DNA of 38,600 nucleotides from a virus: positions 1-38,600 of IMG/VR virus record IMGVR_UViG_3300042922_000370; one strand, written 5' to 3'. The position numbers and the translations under genes are program-made. The notes under the pieces are model-generated. The model was not told the DNA's origin. It searched no databases and was given only the letters and a program-made list of their open reading frames with translations. Of the stretch, positions 29,211-36,900 are shown one piece after another; position 1 is the first letter of the stretch; the number at the start of each line of letters is the position of its first letter.

Positions 29211-29354
29211 ATGAAATGCTTATTGCAAAGTCCATGCCCTCATCAATTGAAAAATTGTGAATGTGATGGTATTGATAAAAAATGTGAATATAGAGGAAAA
29301 TGCAAAGATTGCGAATGGTATGGTAAATGCACAGAAACAAATATAACACAATAA
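29211..29354 (+). CDS. 47-aa Cys-rich protein
   Basis: 47 aa with GGGAGGTAAAGGGA before the ATG. Eight Cys, including CEYRGKCKDCEWYGKC, resemble the 44-aa protein at 22478. It ends at the terminator at 29358. Probably metal-binding; function unknown. Confidence 0.55.
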   Translation: MKCLLQSPCPHQLKNCECDGIDKKCEYRGKCKDCEWYGKCTETNITQ

Positions 29355-29384
29355 AAGAAGGGACTATATAGTCCCTTTTATATT
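29355..29384. terminator. Bidirectional terminator
   Basis: AAGGGACTATATAGTCCCTT (29358-29377) is a perfect palindrome, flanked by A-rich sequence upstream and TTTTATATTT downstream. It ends the plus-strand small-gene operon and also abuts the stop of the convergent mobilization-like operon. Confidence 0.88.
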
Positions 29385-29539
29385 TGAAATTCTTTAATTA
29401 GTTTATCTTTCCTCATATCAGTTACTTTCACATCGGTAAACTTGAAATCGCTCTTATATTCATTCTTTACCCAATCTAATTGTACATGACTATCTAATTT
29501 AATATCGGTTATTTTACAATCTTTATGCTTTATATCCAT
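29378..29539 (-). CDS. Hypothetical 53-aa protein, last in mobilization-like operon
   Basis: 53 aa with a GGGGGTAGCC site nine bases after the GP88-like stop. Charged, Lys/Asp-rich (DIKHKDCKITDIKLDSHVQLDWVKNEYKSDFKF). Not recognised. Confidence 0.5.
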   Translation of the reverse strand: MDIKHKDCKITDIKLDSHVQLDWVKNEYKSDFKFTDVKVTDMRKDKLIKEFQI

Positions 29540-29548
29540 GGCTACCCC

Positions 29549-30196
29549 CTAATGATATGGAATGACTATTGATTTAGATTTGCCAGTATAGCATTCTTTG
29601 CAATTGCCACAATCACCATTGCACAAAAATGCTCCGTTCCCTATTGCTTCTACAATTTCATTCTTTGGTAGTGCCGTAAAAGTCTGCAACCCTATTTCTT
29701 TAGCTTTTTCTATATGTGATAGTTTTGTATCGTGCCAAATACTATAAACCAAATGAATATTTACGCTCGATAAGTCCTCTTTGATGTAAGGTATTGACTT
29801 TGTATATGCTTGAAATAATATTTTTTCATTAGTTTTGAAGTTTTCTGCAATTTGTACCCATTTATCAAAATAGTCCTTGCTATAAAAATCTCCTGAGGTA
29901 TGGATTCTAACATATACCTTTTTATTTTTAGTAGCCTTGCGCAGCAGCTGATATTCCAATATCTCTATAATGTCTTTTACAAAACTTTCTTTCTTTGTTT
30001 CTTCAAGATTCTTTTGCCTGCTATTTCTGACTCCTGCAAAAGTTTCGTTTTTCTTTGCAAAACATTTCTTTTGACATAAATCAGTTTTATAAGGGCAAGT
30101 TATTCTGCTTGGTAAACTCCAAGTTAAAAAGAACACATCATCGGTATTTTTCGATTTTATATTTCCTTCGCTTAAATGAATATTTTCATTAAGCAA
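29549..30196 (-). CDS. GP88-like Cys-rich protein
   Basis: 215 aa from TTG 30196, seven bases after AGGGGG. It resembles the phage gene product 88 family: TWSLPSRITCPYKTDLCQKKCFAKK with C34, C41 and C45, the central VRIHTSGDFYSKDYFDKW (about 96-113), AYTKS, and a C-terminal CNGDCGNCKEC. The Cys clusters suggest an iron-sulfur or zinc site. The family has no settled function. It overlaps no other gene but lies five bases after the Replic_Relax stop. Confidence 0.65.
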   Translation of the reverse strand: MLNENIHLSEGNIKSKNTDDVFFLTWSLPSRITCPYKTDLCQKKCFAKKNETFAGVRNSRQKNLEETKKESFVKDIIEILEYQLLRKATKNKKVYVRIHTSGDFYSKDYFDKWVQIAENFKTNEKILFQAYTKSIPYIKEDLSSVNIHLVYSIWHDTKLSHIEKAKEIGLQTFTALPKNEIVEAIGNGAFLCNGDCGNCKECYTGKSKSIVIPYH

Positions 30197-30200
30197 ACCA

Positions 30201-30959
30201 TTACCCCCTAAATATTATTTCTATATTATCCTTCTCTATAAATACCCATTTCAAACTACTCTTGATTGAACTTTGTAGCCTTTCAGAACGATTTTTATTA
30301 TCGGTTAATACTAATATGTCAGGTCGAATGTTTTGATTGTTCCAATCCTCTTTAAACACATCGGCATGATAGAATGATTCATAGGCTATAACCTTTTGTG
30401 CAAACTTTTTCGGGGCCTCGGTGTTTCGGTCTAACTCAACATAATAGGCTTTGCCTTTTTGCGTGGATCTATTTTTTATTATCATAAACATATCAGGCTG
30501 AAAAGTCATATTCATGCCATTGTGTTTTACTGTCCTTCGATTGTGTCTTTCTACTAAAAATGTGAGCATTTCATAATTGTATTTTTGGCATAATGCCAGT
30601 AATCGTATGTATATATCATTTATCTCTAAGCTGTGTTCGACTAAGCCTATTTGTAGCATATCGTTTTTAGATGTAAAGCTTTCATATTTTTTATTGAGCC
30701 AACTGCAAACCATGATTGAGCCTTTTTCTGCTAAGGTATAGACTTTACTCTCTCTAGCATAGGGTATATATTCAAGTATTAATACGTTTTCTTTGGCTTT
30801 CATTTTACGGAGCCGTCTAAGTGCAATATCCCTATATAGTTTGTTTTCCTTACCTTCTTCATCATATTTATAAAACAGTTCTGCTATTTGGTCGGTATTC
30901 ATAAACCTATTATTATGAAGTGTGATTAACATTTGTTTATCTCTTTTGGTTAGTATCAT
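30201..30959 (-). CDS. Replication-relaxation (Replic_Relax) family protein
   Basis: 252 aa. The N-terminal winged helix (LTKRDKQMLITLHNNRFMNTDQIAELFYK...RRLRKMKAKENVL) and following domain (YTLAEKGSIMVCSWL... HSLEINDIYIRLL...FQPDMFMII...YYVELDRNTEAPKKFAQKVIAYESFY) match Replic_Relax proteins of Firmicutes plasmids. The ELD and KVIAYE pattern is nuclease-like. The ATG overlaps the ATPase stop (TAATG). Its neighbour, a VirD4-like ATPase, supports a mobilization or replication role. Confidence 0.78.
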   Translation of the reverse strand: MILTKRDKQMLITLHNNRFMNTDQIAELFYKYDEEGKENKLYRDIALRRLRKMKAKENVLILEYIPYARESKVYTLAEKGSIMVCSWLNKKYESFTSKNDMLQIGLVEHSLEINDIYIRLLALCQKYNYEMLTFLVERHNRRTVKHNGMNMTFQPDMFMIIKNRSTQKGKAYYVELDRNTEAPKKFAQKVIAYESFYHADVFKEDWNNQNIRPDILVLTDNKNRSERLQSSIKSSLKWVFIEKDNIEIIFRG

Positions 30960-32233
30960 TAGAATTCCCCCTCGTTCGTGCTTTTCGTTTTTGCATTAAT
31001 CCTACTCTTAATATCTTCCTCCACTATGCCCCTTGGTGTGCCGTAAAGTTCCCTAGAACGTTTTTTAATCTCTTCCCCATAACCAAATACTTTTGGAGGT
31101 TTAGGAGCCTTATACTTGATTGCAGCCTTTTCCTTTTTGCCATCAACTAACCTTTTTGCAATGTACTTGAAGTTAGGCAGATTGATTAAATCATCTTCGA
31201 GAAATGGCTTAAGGAATCTAGCCAGGTATGGAGCATCTAATTCCCCTACTCTAAACGTGTATCTACTACCACAGTTTCCTGCTATGGCTGCAAGTAACCA
31301 GTCTGGGATTTGATTATTATATTGGTTGTATAGAGATATGCCTAGACGAAATTTCCTAGCTTCTGAAAGTATCTTGGCAAAGGATTTTGTTACATAGTTT
31401 TGGTATTCGTCGAGCGCTAGGAAGAAAGGTGTGCTATTTTTATCTCTAGTAAAACTTAGTAGTTGAATTTTGCTGACGATGATAGCTGACAGCAATTGAC
31501 TTGTTTTATCTCCTAACCTTTGACTAAAATTACAGATTATTATTTTACCTTCGTTCATAGCTTGGAGTAGGTCTAGTTTTGGCTTACTCTGACATAGTAC
31601 AAGCCTATGCACAGTTGGAGCAATTAATGCACGAAATTTATTGAGGGGTGGTGCTAATTGTGCTGATTTAAAGTCAGGGAAGATATTTTCCCAAAAGTCC
31701 TTGGCTACTTCATTTTTTACTTCAATGCTGCCGCGATATTGTTCACTGGTTAGCATCAAATAAGTTTCTAGTAAGGTTGATATTTCCTGCTCTACTACAG
31801 ATAGGCTAGACATTCTTATCAAGTCCTCCGTTTGGGGACCGATGAACCCACTCCATAAAGCTTCAAATATACTTAGTAGCTGATTAACCGATAACTCGTT
31901 CTGCAGCTCTCCTTTTGTATCTGAATAAGCATTAATACCTATAGGCATTTCTAAGTCGGCAGGATTGATATAAATAGTTCTTTCAACGTCTTCTAAAGGT
32001 ATCTCATTTAATAGGCTTTCTGAATCTTCTCCATGTTGGTCTATAAATAATATGCCACCGAATTTCTTTTTCTCTAATATGTTATTTCTGCAAAATACCG
32101 ATTTACCAGTACCAGTTTGCCCGGTGATGATACTGTGCCTTAGATAATCTTCCAATGTTTGTGGCTTGGTGAAAAACTCTGATAAGATATAGTAGCCTAT
32201 TCCTGAGAACGTGATTAATATAGCGAGATCCAT
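30959..32233 (-). CDS. VirD4/TraG- or HerA-like membrane ATPase (coupling protein candidate)
   Basis: 424 aa from ATG 32233 after AAAAAGGGGGTAAACAAA; the open frame reaches 32329 but without a site. An N-terminal membrane segment (residues 3-21) is followed by Walker A GQTGTGKS (38-45), the LFIDQHGED strand (62-70) and Walker B FFLALDEYQNY (270-280). AILSEARKFRLGISLYNQYNNQIP is typical of the VirD4/TraG and DUF87 group. It would pump or couple DNA transfer. First gene of the four-gene operon. Length is short compared with full VirD4 proteins. Confidence 0.8.
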   Translation of the reverse strand: MDLAILITFSGIGYYILSEFFTKPQTLEDYLRHSIITGQTGTGKSVFCRNNILEKKKFGGILFIDQHGEDSESLLNEIPLEDVERTIYINPADLEMPIGINAYSDTKGELQNELSVNQLLSIFEALWSGFIGPQTEDLIRMSSLSVVEQEISTLLETYLMLTSEQYRGSIEVKNEVAKDFWENIFPDFKSAQLAPPLNKFRALIAPTVHRLVLCQSKPKLDLLQAMNEGKIIICNFSQRLGDKTSQLLSAIIVSKIQLLSFTRDKNSTPFFLALDEYQNYVTKSFAKILSEARKFRLGISLYNQYNNQIPDWLLAAIAGNCGSRYTFRVGELDAPYLARFLKPFLEDDLINLPNFKYIAKRLVDGKKEKAAIKYKAPKPPKVFGYGEEIKKRSRELYGTPRGIVEEDIKSRINAKTKSTNEGEF

Positions 32234-32353
32234 TTTGTTTACCCCCTTTTTATGTAAGGCTAACGCTAGTGTTTTGCTTTTGCTAGGGGATATATTAGAA
32301 GTCGCCCGGGACAGAACCAAGGACTTCATTGTTCGGGTTTACATGGGGGAAAT

Positions 32354-32366
32354 GGTATAATATACC
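32354..32366. promoter_or_regulatory. 13-bp palindrome over the mobilization promoter
   Basis: GGTATA-A-TATACC is a perfect palindrome that covers the -10 of the minus-strand promoter at 32359-32387. A repressor here would block the operon. Confidence 0.55.
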
Positions 32367-32387
32367 TTATTGCCTTTATTTAGCCAA
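32359..32387 (-). promoter_or_regulatory. Promoter of the mobilization-like operon
   Basis: On the minus strand TTGGCT (32387-32382), a 17-base spacer and TATATT (32364-32359). The leader is about 120 bases, including an imperfect CCCGAACA/TGTCCCGGG hairpin at 32304-32336. Confidence 0.6.
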
Positions 32388-32465
32388 AGCTTGCCCCCTC
32401 GACTTTACTTTTCTTCTTGTTGTAGCTTCGAAGGATACTGATTTTATAGTTGTTTTACAGTCATA

Positions 32466-32480
32466 TTACATACTATGTAA
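32466..32480. promoter_or_regulatory. 15-bp perfect palindrome
   Basis: TTACATA-C-TATGTAA lies in the gap between the amidase terminator and the mobilization promoter. Likely a dimeric repressor site or part of a transfer/replication site; no other copy was noticed. Confidence 0.45.
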
Positions 32481-32512
32481 ACCATATTTAATATTTGCAA
32501 GTACCACAAAAT

Positions 32513-32536
32513 AAAAAAAAGGCAGCCGAAGCTACC
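32513..32536 (-). terminator. Terminator at the end of the lysis operon
   Basis: On the minus strand GGTAGC-TTCG-GCTGCC (one G-T pair, UUCG loop) is followed by TTTTTTTT. It overlaps the amidase stop codon and ends the late operon. Confidence 0.88.
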
Positions 32537-33152
32537 CTAAATAATTTGAGAATTTTATTATTAATGCTGCTGCAATTTCGCCCGGTATAACTTCTCCTGC
32601 TCTAGCTTTTTTCTTCCACCAATCAGTAGCCGATAAGACCAAGGGAGATAATCTATGCAATCTATCTATAGCATCTTCTGTTATTTGTTGCTCAGTTTTA
32701 ACTTCATCTAATGCGTTTATCATTTGTTGAAATGGGAAGTATCTACCCGGGCATGATGTAGGGTTGAATTTGTTGTGTGGTTCTATACTTACAAGATTTT
32801 TAAACCTTGCTTTGTGACATTTAAGCCTTTCTACAAGTGCATCAAACTGTGCTTTGGGCATATCCTTTTCGACTTCATAATCACCTTCGCAACATATACC
32901 ATAGCTTTTGCTGTTCATATTCTTGCATTGTGCGCCGACATAATCCCCTCTGCCGATATATACAGTTCCATCTTTGCGAATATACTCATTGTAGCCAAAG
33001 CCATTAAAGCCACGCTCTAAGTGCCATTGGTGTATTTGTTCAGGGGTTGCTGTCTTTGCGTCGGGATGATGTATCACTATGAATAATACTTTATCGAGGT
33101 TTAAGGGTATTAATGAATTAGTGTATTTAAACTTAGTTTGGATAACGTTCAT
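32532..33152 (-). CDS. N-acetylmuramoyl-L-alanine amidase endolysin
   Basis: 206 aa. The Amidase_2/PGRP domain has zinc ligands H28, H126 and C134 (VIHHPD, EPHNKFNPTSCPG) with FNGFGYNEYIRKDGTVYIGR between. The C-terminal 55 residues (RLHRLSPLVLSATDWWKKKARAGEVIPGEIAAALIIKFSNYL) form a short conserved tail found in Clostridia-related phage lysins, perhaps wall-binding. No signal peptide, so it needs the holin. It follows the holin gene after GAAAGGAGCG. Confidence 0.9.
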   Translation of the reverse strand: MNVIQTKFKYTNSLIPLNLDKVLFIVIHHPDAKTATPEQIHQWHLERGFNGFGYNEYIRKDGTVYIGRGDYVGAQCKNMNSKSYGICCEGDYEVEKDMPKAQFDALVERLKCHKARFKNLVSIEPHNKFNPTSCPGRYFPFQQMINALDEVKTEQQITEDAIDRLHRLSPLVLSATDWWKKKARAGEVIPGEIAAALIIKFSNYLG

Positions 33153-33329
33153 TTACGCTCCTTTCGATACTGATTGCGCAAAGTAAAAGCCTACTATCAT
33201 TGTAACCATAGGTACAAATTGATCTGTAGGTATTTGACCTATCCACGCAAGGTAACAAGTTGTTACTGTAAAGGCTACTGTCATTAACCATTTACCTGAG
33301 GTTATTTTTGCTATAATTTTTTCTAACAT
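33153..33329 (-). CDS. Holin candidate, two membrane segments
   Basis: 58 aa with TTAGGAGGAATTAAT before the ATG. A charged N-terminus is followed by membrane segments at about residues 15-31 (MTVAFTVTTCYLAWIG) and 38-54 (FVPMVTMIVGFYFAQSV). It lies between the XhlA-like and amidase genes, whose start abuts its stop. Holin role follows from location and topology. Confidence 0.7.
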   Translation of the reverse strand: MLEKIIAKITSGKWLMTVAFTVTTCYLAWIGQIPTDQFVPMVTMIVGFYFAQSVSKGA

Positions 33330-33340
33330 ATTAATTCCTC

Positions 33341-33595
33341 CTAAATAAATTTAAGCCCGGCAATAATTAAAGCCACAACTACCGCACCGCCTATACTCCA
33401 AAGTAACTGTGTGGGTTTCTGTGACCTTTCGTCTATTTTGTCGGCTATTTGTTTTATGCTTGTTTTGATCTCATTTAAAATATTGAATATCATTTTTATT
33501 TGTTCTCCGCTCACCGCTGCATTTTTCTCAATGTTAACTACTTGCGTTTCGAGTTCGTCAACTCTTTTTTCTAGTTTTTCAAGCCTTAATTCCAT
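33341..33595 (-). CDS. XhlA-like lysis protein
   Basis: 84 aa. A coiled coil (residues 1-58, LRLEKLEKRVDELETQVVNIEKN... IKTSIKQIADKIDE) is followed by a C-terminal membrane segment (66-84, LLWSIGGAVVVALIIAGLKFI). This is the layout of XhlA/haemolysin-type proteins that act with a holin in Firmicutes phages. Confidence 0.78.
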   Translation of the reverse strand: MELRLEKLEKRVDELETQVVNIEKNAAVSGEQIKMIFNILNEIKTSIKQIADKIDERSQKPTQLLWSIGGAVVVALIIAGLKFI

Positions 33596-33628
33596 AATAT
33601 TCCGACCTCCGTCCTATTGAAATAATAA

Positions 33629-33659
33629 AAGGAAGGTGTTATAATCTAACCACTTCCTT
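33629..33659. other. Imperfect inverted repeat in lysis leader
   Basis: AAGGAAGGTGTT (33629-33640) pairs with AACCACTTCCTT (33648-33659) with two central mismatches and a 7-base loop. It lies just upstream of the XhlA-like gene. Confidence 0.5.
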
Positions 33660-33669
33660 AACTGGGGGT

Positions 33670-33706
33670 ATAGGAGGGGATTTGCTGTCACGGCTGCCCC
33701 TCCTAT
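33670..33706. other. Perfect 10-bp GC-rich inverted repeat in lysis leader
   Basis: ATAGGAGGGG (33670-33679) and CCCCTCCTAT (33697-33706) flank a 17-base loop. No U-tract follows on the minus strand, so it looks like an RNA structure or binding site controlling lysis gene expression rather than a terminator. Confidence 0.55.
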
Positions 33707-33752
33707 TTATATATAAAAAAAGAAGCCTATTCGCTAGACTTCCTTGAAAGGT

Positions 33753-33899
33753 TTATATTCGTTTTTCTGATCTCTGTTTCTTATGTTCTTCTATTGCTTC
33801 GTGGATATGGTACATTCCCAAGAATCCCATAAATACAAACACAAGAAGAATCCAACCATTATGCAATAATTCTAATGTCCAGGTAAAATTATCACCCAT
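33753..33899 (-). CDS. 48-aa single-pass membrane protein
   Basis: 48 aa with TAGAGGTGATGTT before the ATG. One membrane segment (about residues 14-33, NGWILLVFVFMGFLGMYHI) and a basic tail KKQRSEKR. It follows the large ejection-type protein and precedes the lysis genes; it may be a spanin-like or antiholin-type protein, but nothing decides this. Confidence 0.6.
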   Translation of the reverse strand: MGDNFTWTLELLHNGWILLVFVFMGFLGMYHIHEAIEEHKKQRSEKRI

Positions 33900-33914
33900 A
33901 ACATCACCTCTACT

Positions 33915-36900
33915 TTATTTAACCATATTATTAGCATTTTTAGCAATATTTAATATTTTAATACGCAATGCTTCTATTTTAGCTTTGTCGGCTACTTGAT
34001 CTAATTTTCTAATCTCTTTGTTAATATCCGATATTTCAAGCGATGCCTTATTTAGTATATTCTTAACCTTCTCTTCTGGTGTCACTAATTTAGAAGGTAT
34101 TTTACCTATAATGTTTTTATCTGCTGCGACTCGCTTTGATTTATCGAGATTATCGTAGAAGTCTGTTAGAGTTTGATTACTGTATATTGGGTCTGCTTTA
34201 AATTGAGTTGTTAATGATTTTATAGGGTCGCTACCCTTTGTATTGAGTGGCAATCCATACTGTGCTATTATTCCCAAATATGACTTCATTATATAGTCAA
34301 CTTGTTTAGGAGATACACCGCCGTTTATGTCCTTTGTCAATTCACCTATTTTCTTTGCAATCTCGCTAGTCTTTTCATCATACTGCAAATAAGGTGAGCG
34401 ATTATCCATAATCATTCCTTGCGGCACTATCGACCTTTGCGCAAAATCTTTGTTTGTTGGTATATTATATGCTAAAGGTGATAATATATTATTCTCCATA
34501 GGGTTGGTCGGCGAAAAGTTTGTTGCTACAGTATTAGCAAATCCCTTAAACGCTTTATCCTCGCCTTTAGCAGCTCTTGTTGACCTTTCAAATAATGAAC
34601 TAAACAATACCCCTAATTCCCTTGACTTAGGTAATTTTATAAATGTTCTAGCGTTGCCATTCTTGTCTAGGTCCGAATTGTTAGGAATTAAGAAATAAGT
34701 ATCTTTTGTTCTATTATCTAATTCTTGATAGTTTGGATTATCTTTGTTGATTAGATACAATCCGATTGTAGGCGCTGTAATGCTTATTCCTGCCTTGGTT
34801 ATTACTTGCAATGGATTGTTTTTCACTTCTCTGAAGAATTTATCTAAGCCTTGAACTCCTGCATTTAGGTATGGAACACCTTTGTCTAATGATTTTGTAA
34901 TATCTCCACCCCTTGAAAAGTTAACAGTAACATCATTCGCAGCATACAAAGCCTTCTCAATATCCCCTGTATTTTCATATACCCTTGTAAACTCTGCAAG
35001 TCTTGGTGCTGTTTCTGTAAGATTGTTAAACTTTTCTATTGCTTTTATAGGATGGAGCATACCTTCTTTTTTAGTTAATTCGCTAGCTGACTTTGTGACA
35101 TTTCCTGAATTGAAGAAGTTTGCACCACCACCGCCTACAGATTTATACTTTTGCAACATTTCGCCATTGGTTACGGCTTGTTTTCCTGCTTTTAAAAGGT
35201 CTGCTCCGAACTTAACAGGGTTCTTTTCACTACCATATACATAGGCTGTTGGAATATCTCTAAAAATATTCCTTATTGCAAAGATAGGGTTTTTCTGCGT
35301 TATGAGTCCTTTGTAAAGATTCATTGCATTGCTTATATATTTGATATTGTTAATCTGCTTAGGTACCGCATTTAATGAAGTTAACAAGTCTATATTATTA
35401 ATCTTCATATACGTAGGCTTTCCATTTTCCATTACAGTTACTATGTTATCAGTATTTGCAAACATACCATCTTTTACGGCGATTTCTTCTGCAAATTGTT
35501 TCATTTTTTCAGGTGCTTTTCTTACAGATTCAAGAAGTGTTTTTCCTACTTCATTGTATTTTGCCGTTCTTATAGTTCTGTTGACCAGATTCATTATATT
35601 TTCTACCGGATTAACTATATCACGGTCTGAGCCTGTGGCTTTTTTAATTGGTGTCCTTTGGTCAACAAACTTACTTCTTACTCCTTGAGGTATTCCATCT
35701 TCTAAAGTGCTGAAATCTCTATTTGTAGGAATGTAGTTTTTATAGGCGTCCTTTAAGCTGTCGTACATTTCCTTATTGATAGTTCCTACATCCACTCCCC
35801 ATGTACGAGTAAAATCGTCTATCCACTTTACAATATTATCACCAATTTTCTTATACTCAGGATATGCGCTTTCAAACCTTCTCGAAGCTTCTGCTGACAT
35901 TTCAGAGGTATAGTCAGTATAAACCGCCTTGCCTTCTCTTGCTCTGTCAATATTGTTTCTGTGAAGCATATAATCCCAAAACTCATTTTCTTTGCCCTTA
36001 GGTATAACTTCTACAACTTCTCTGAGTGATTTATTGACCTTATTACCATTTATATCTCTTAAACCTTCTTTTAACACATTATCTACTATACCGCCTACAC
36101 TTTTTGCATTGGTAGCCTTAATGTAAGTTGGCATATCTGCCTTCTTTATAGGATTGCTTGTGTCAACTATGCGAGTATAAACCTTGTTCATATTATCCCA
36201 AAAACCCAGATTCTCATTTTTCTTACTTGATACTATTTGAGATTTAGGAGGTTGCATATCTGTATATACCTTAGATGTTGTGATTGGTGTTGCTACGTTC
36301 GGTTTTAAGTTACTATTTACAATAGGTTGAGTATTTATATTAGGTTCTGTCGCAAGTGGTTTTAAATTAGTCTGAACTGTTACTTTATTATTCGGTGTAA
36401 TGTTTAAATCTTTACGAATAGAATTCAGCAAAGGGTTTTGCATTGAGGCATCATCTACTGAATTTACAGTACGAGTAAAGCCTTGGTCAGTTATTCCTAA
36501 ATCTTTTCTTATTGTACTAATTAGATCAGGGTTATCTTTTACTATTGCTTGTTCTGCTACTGTCAAAGGAGCGTTAGTCTTAATCTTGCTAAACAATTCA
36601 TTCAAAGCCTTTGTGCTAGTCGGTAAATCATTAAGCTTTCTAACCTTTGCTATGTCTGATATGATTCCAAGTCCTATAACATCATCAACTCCTACAAATT
36701 CAGCGAGCGTTGAAGCTACGTTATAAGCTTTAGGATATTTAGTTTTTAACTCTTCAGTGGTTTTAGGTGCTACTGCTTCGATTAGTTGTGCGTTATTTAC
36801 TGTGTTTTGACCAGTTAAAACATCGTTTATGCCAGTTCCAATACCTTTCAATAAACCTAAGCCAATGTTTTTTCCTTCTGTTTCTGCTTTGGTGACTCCT

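Noticed and set aside
28786-29349. 187-aa minus-strand open frame opposite the small-gene operon
   Set aside because: It is rich in Tyr, Phe, His and Ile as expected of antisense reading, and the plus strand carries three small genes with good ribosome sites.
32329-32514. 61-aa plus-strand open frame between the mobilization and lysis operons
   Set aside because: It covers the minus-strand promoter and palindromes and has no convincing ribosome site.
33670-33706. Intrinsic terminator or dif-like recombination site
   Set aside because: There is no U-tract on the transcribed strand and no resemblance to the dif core, so it is listed only as an unexplained inverted repeat.
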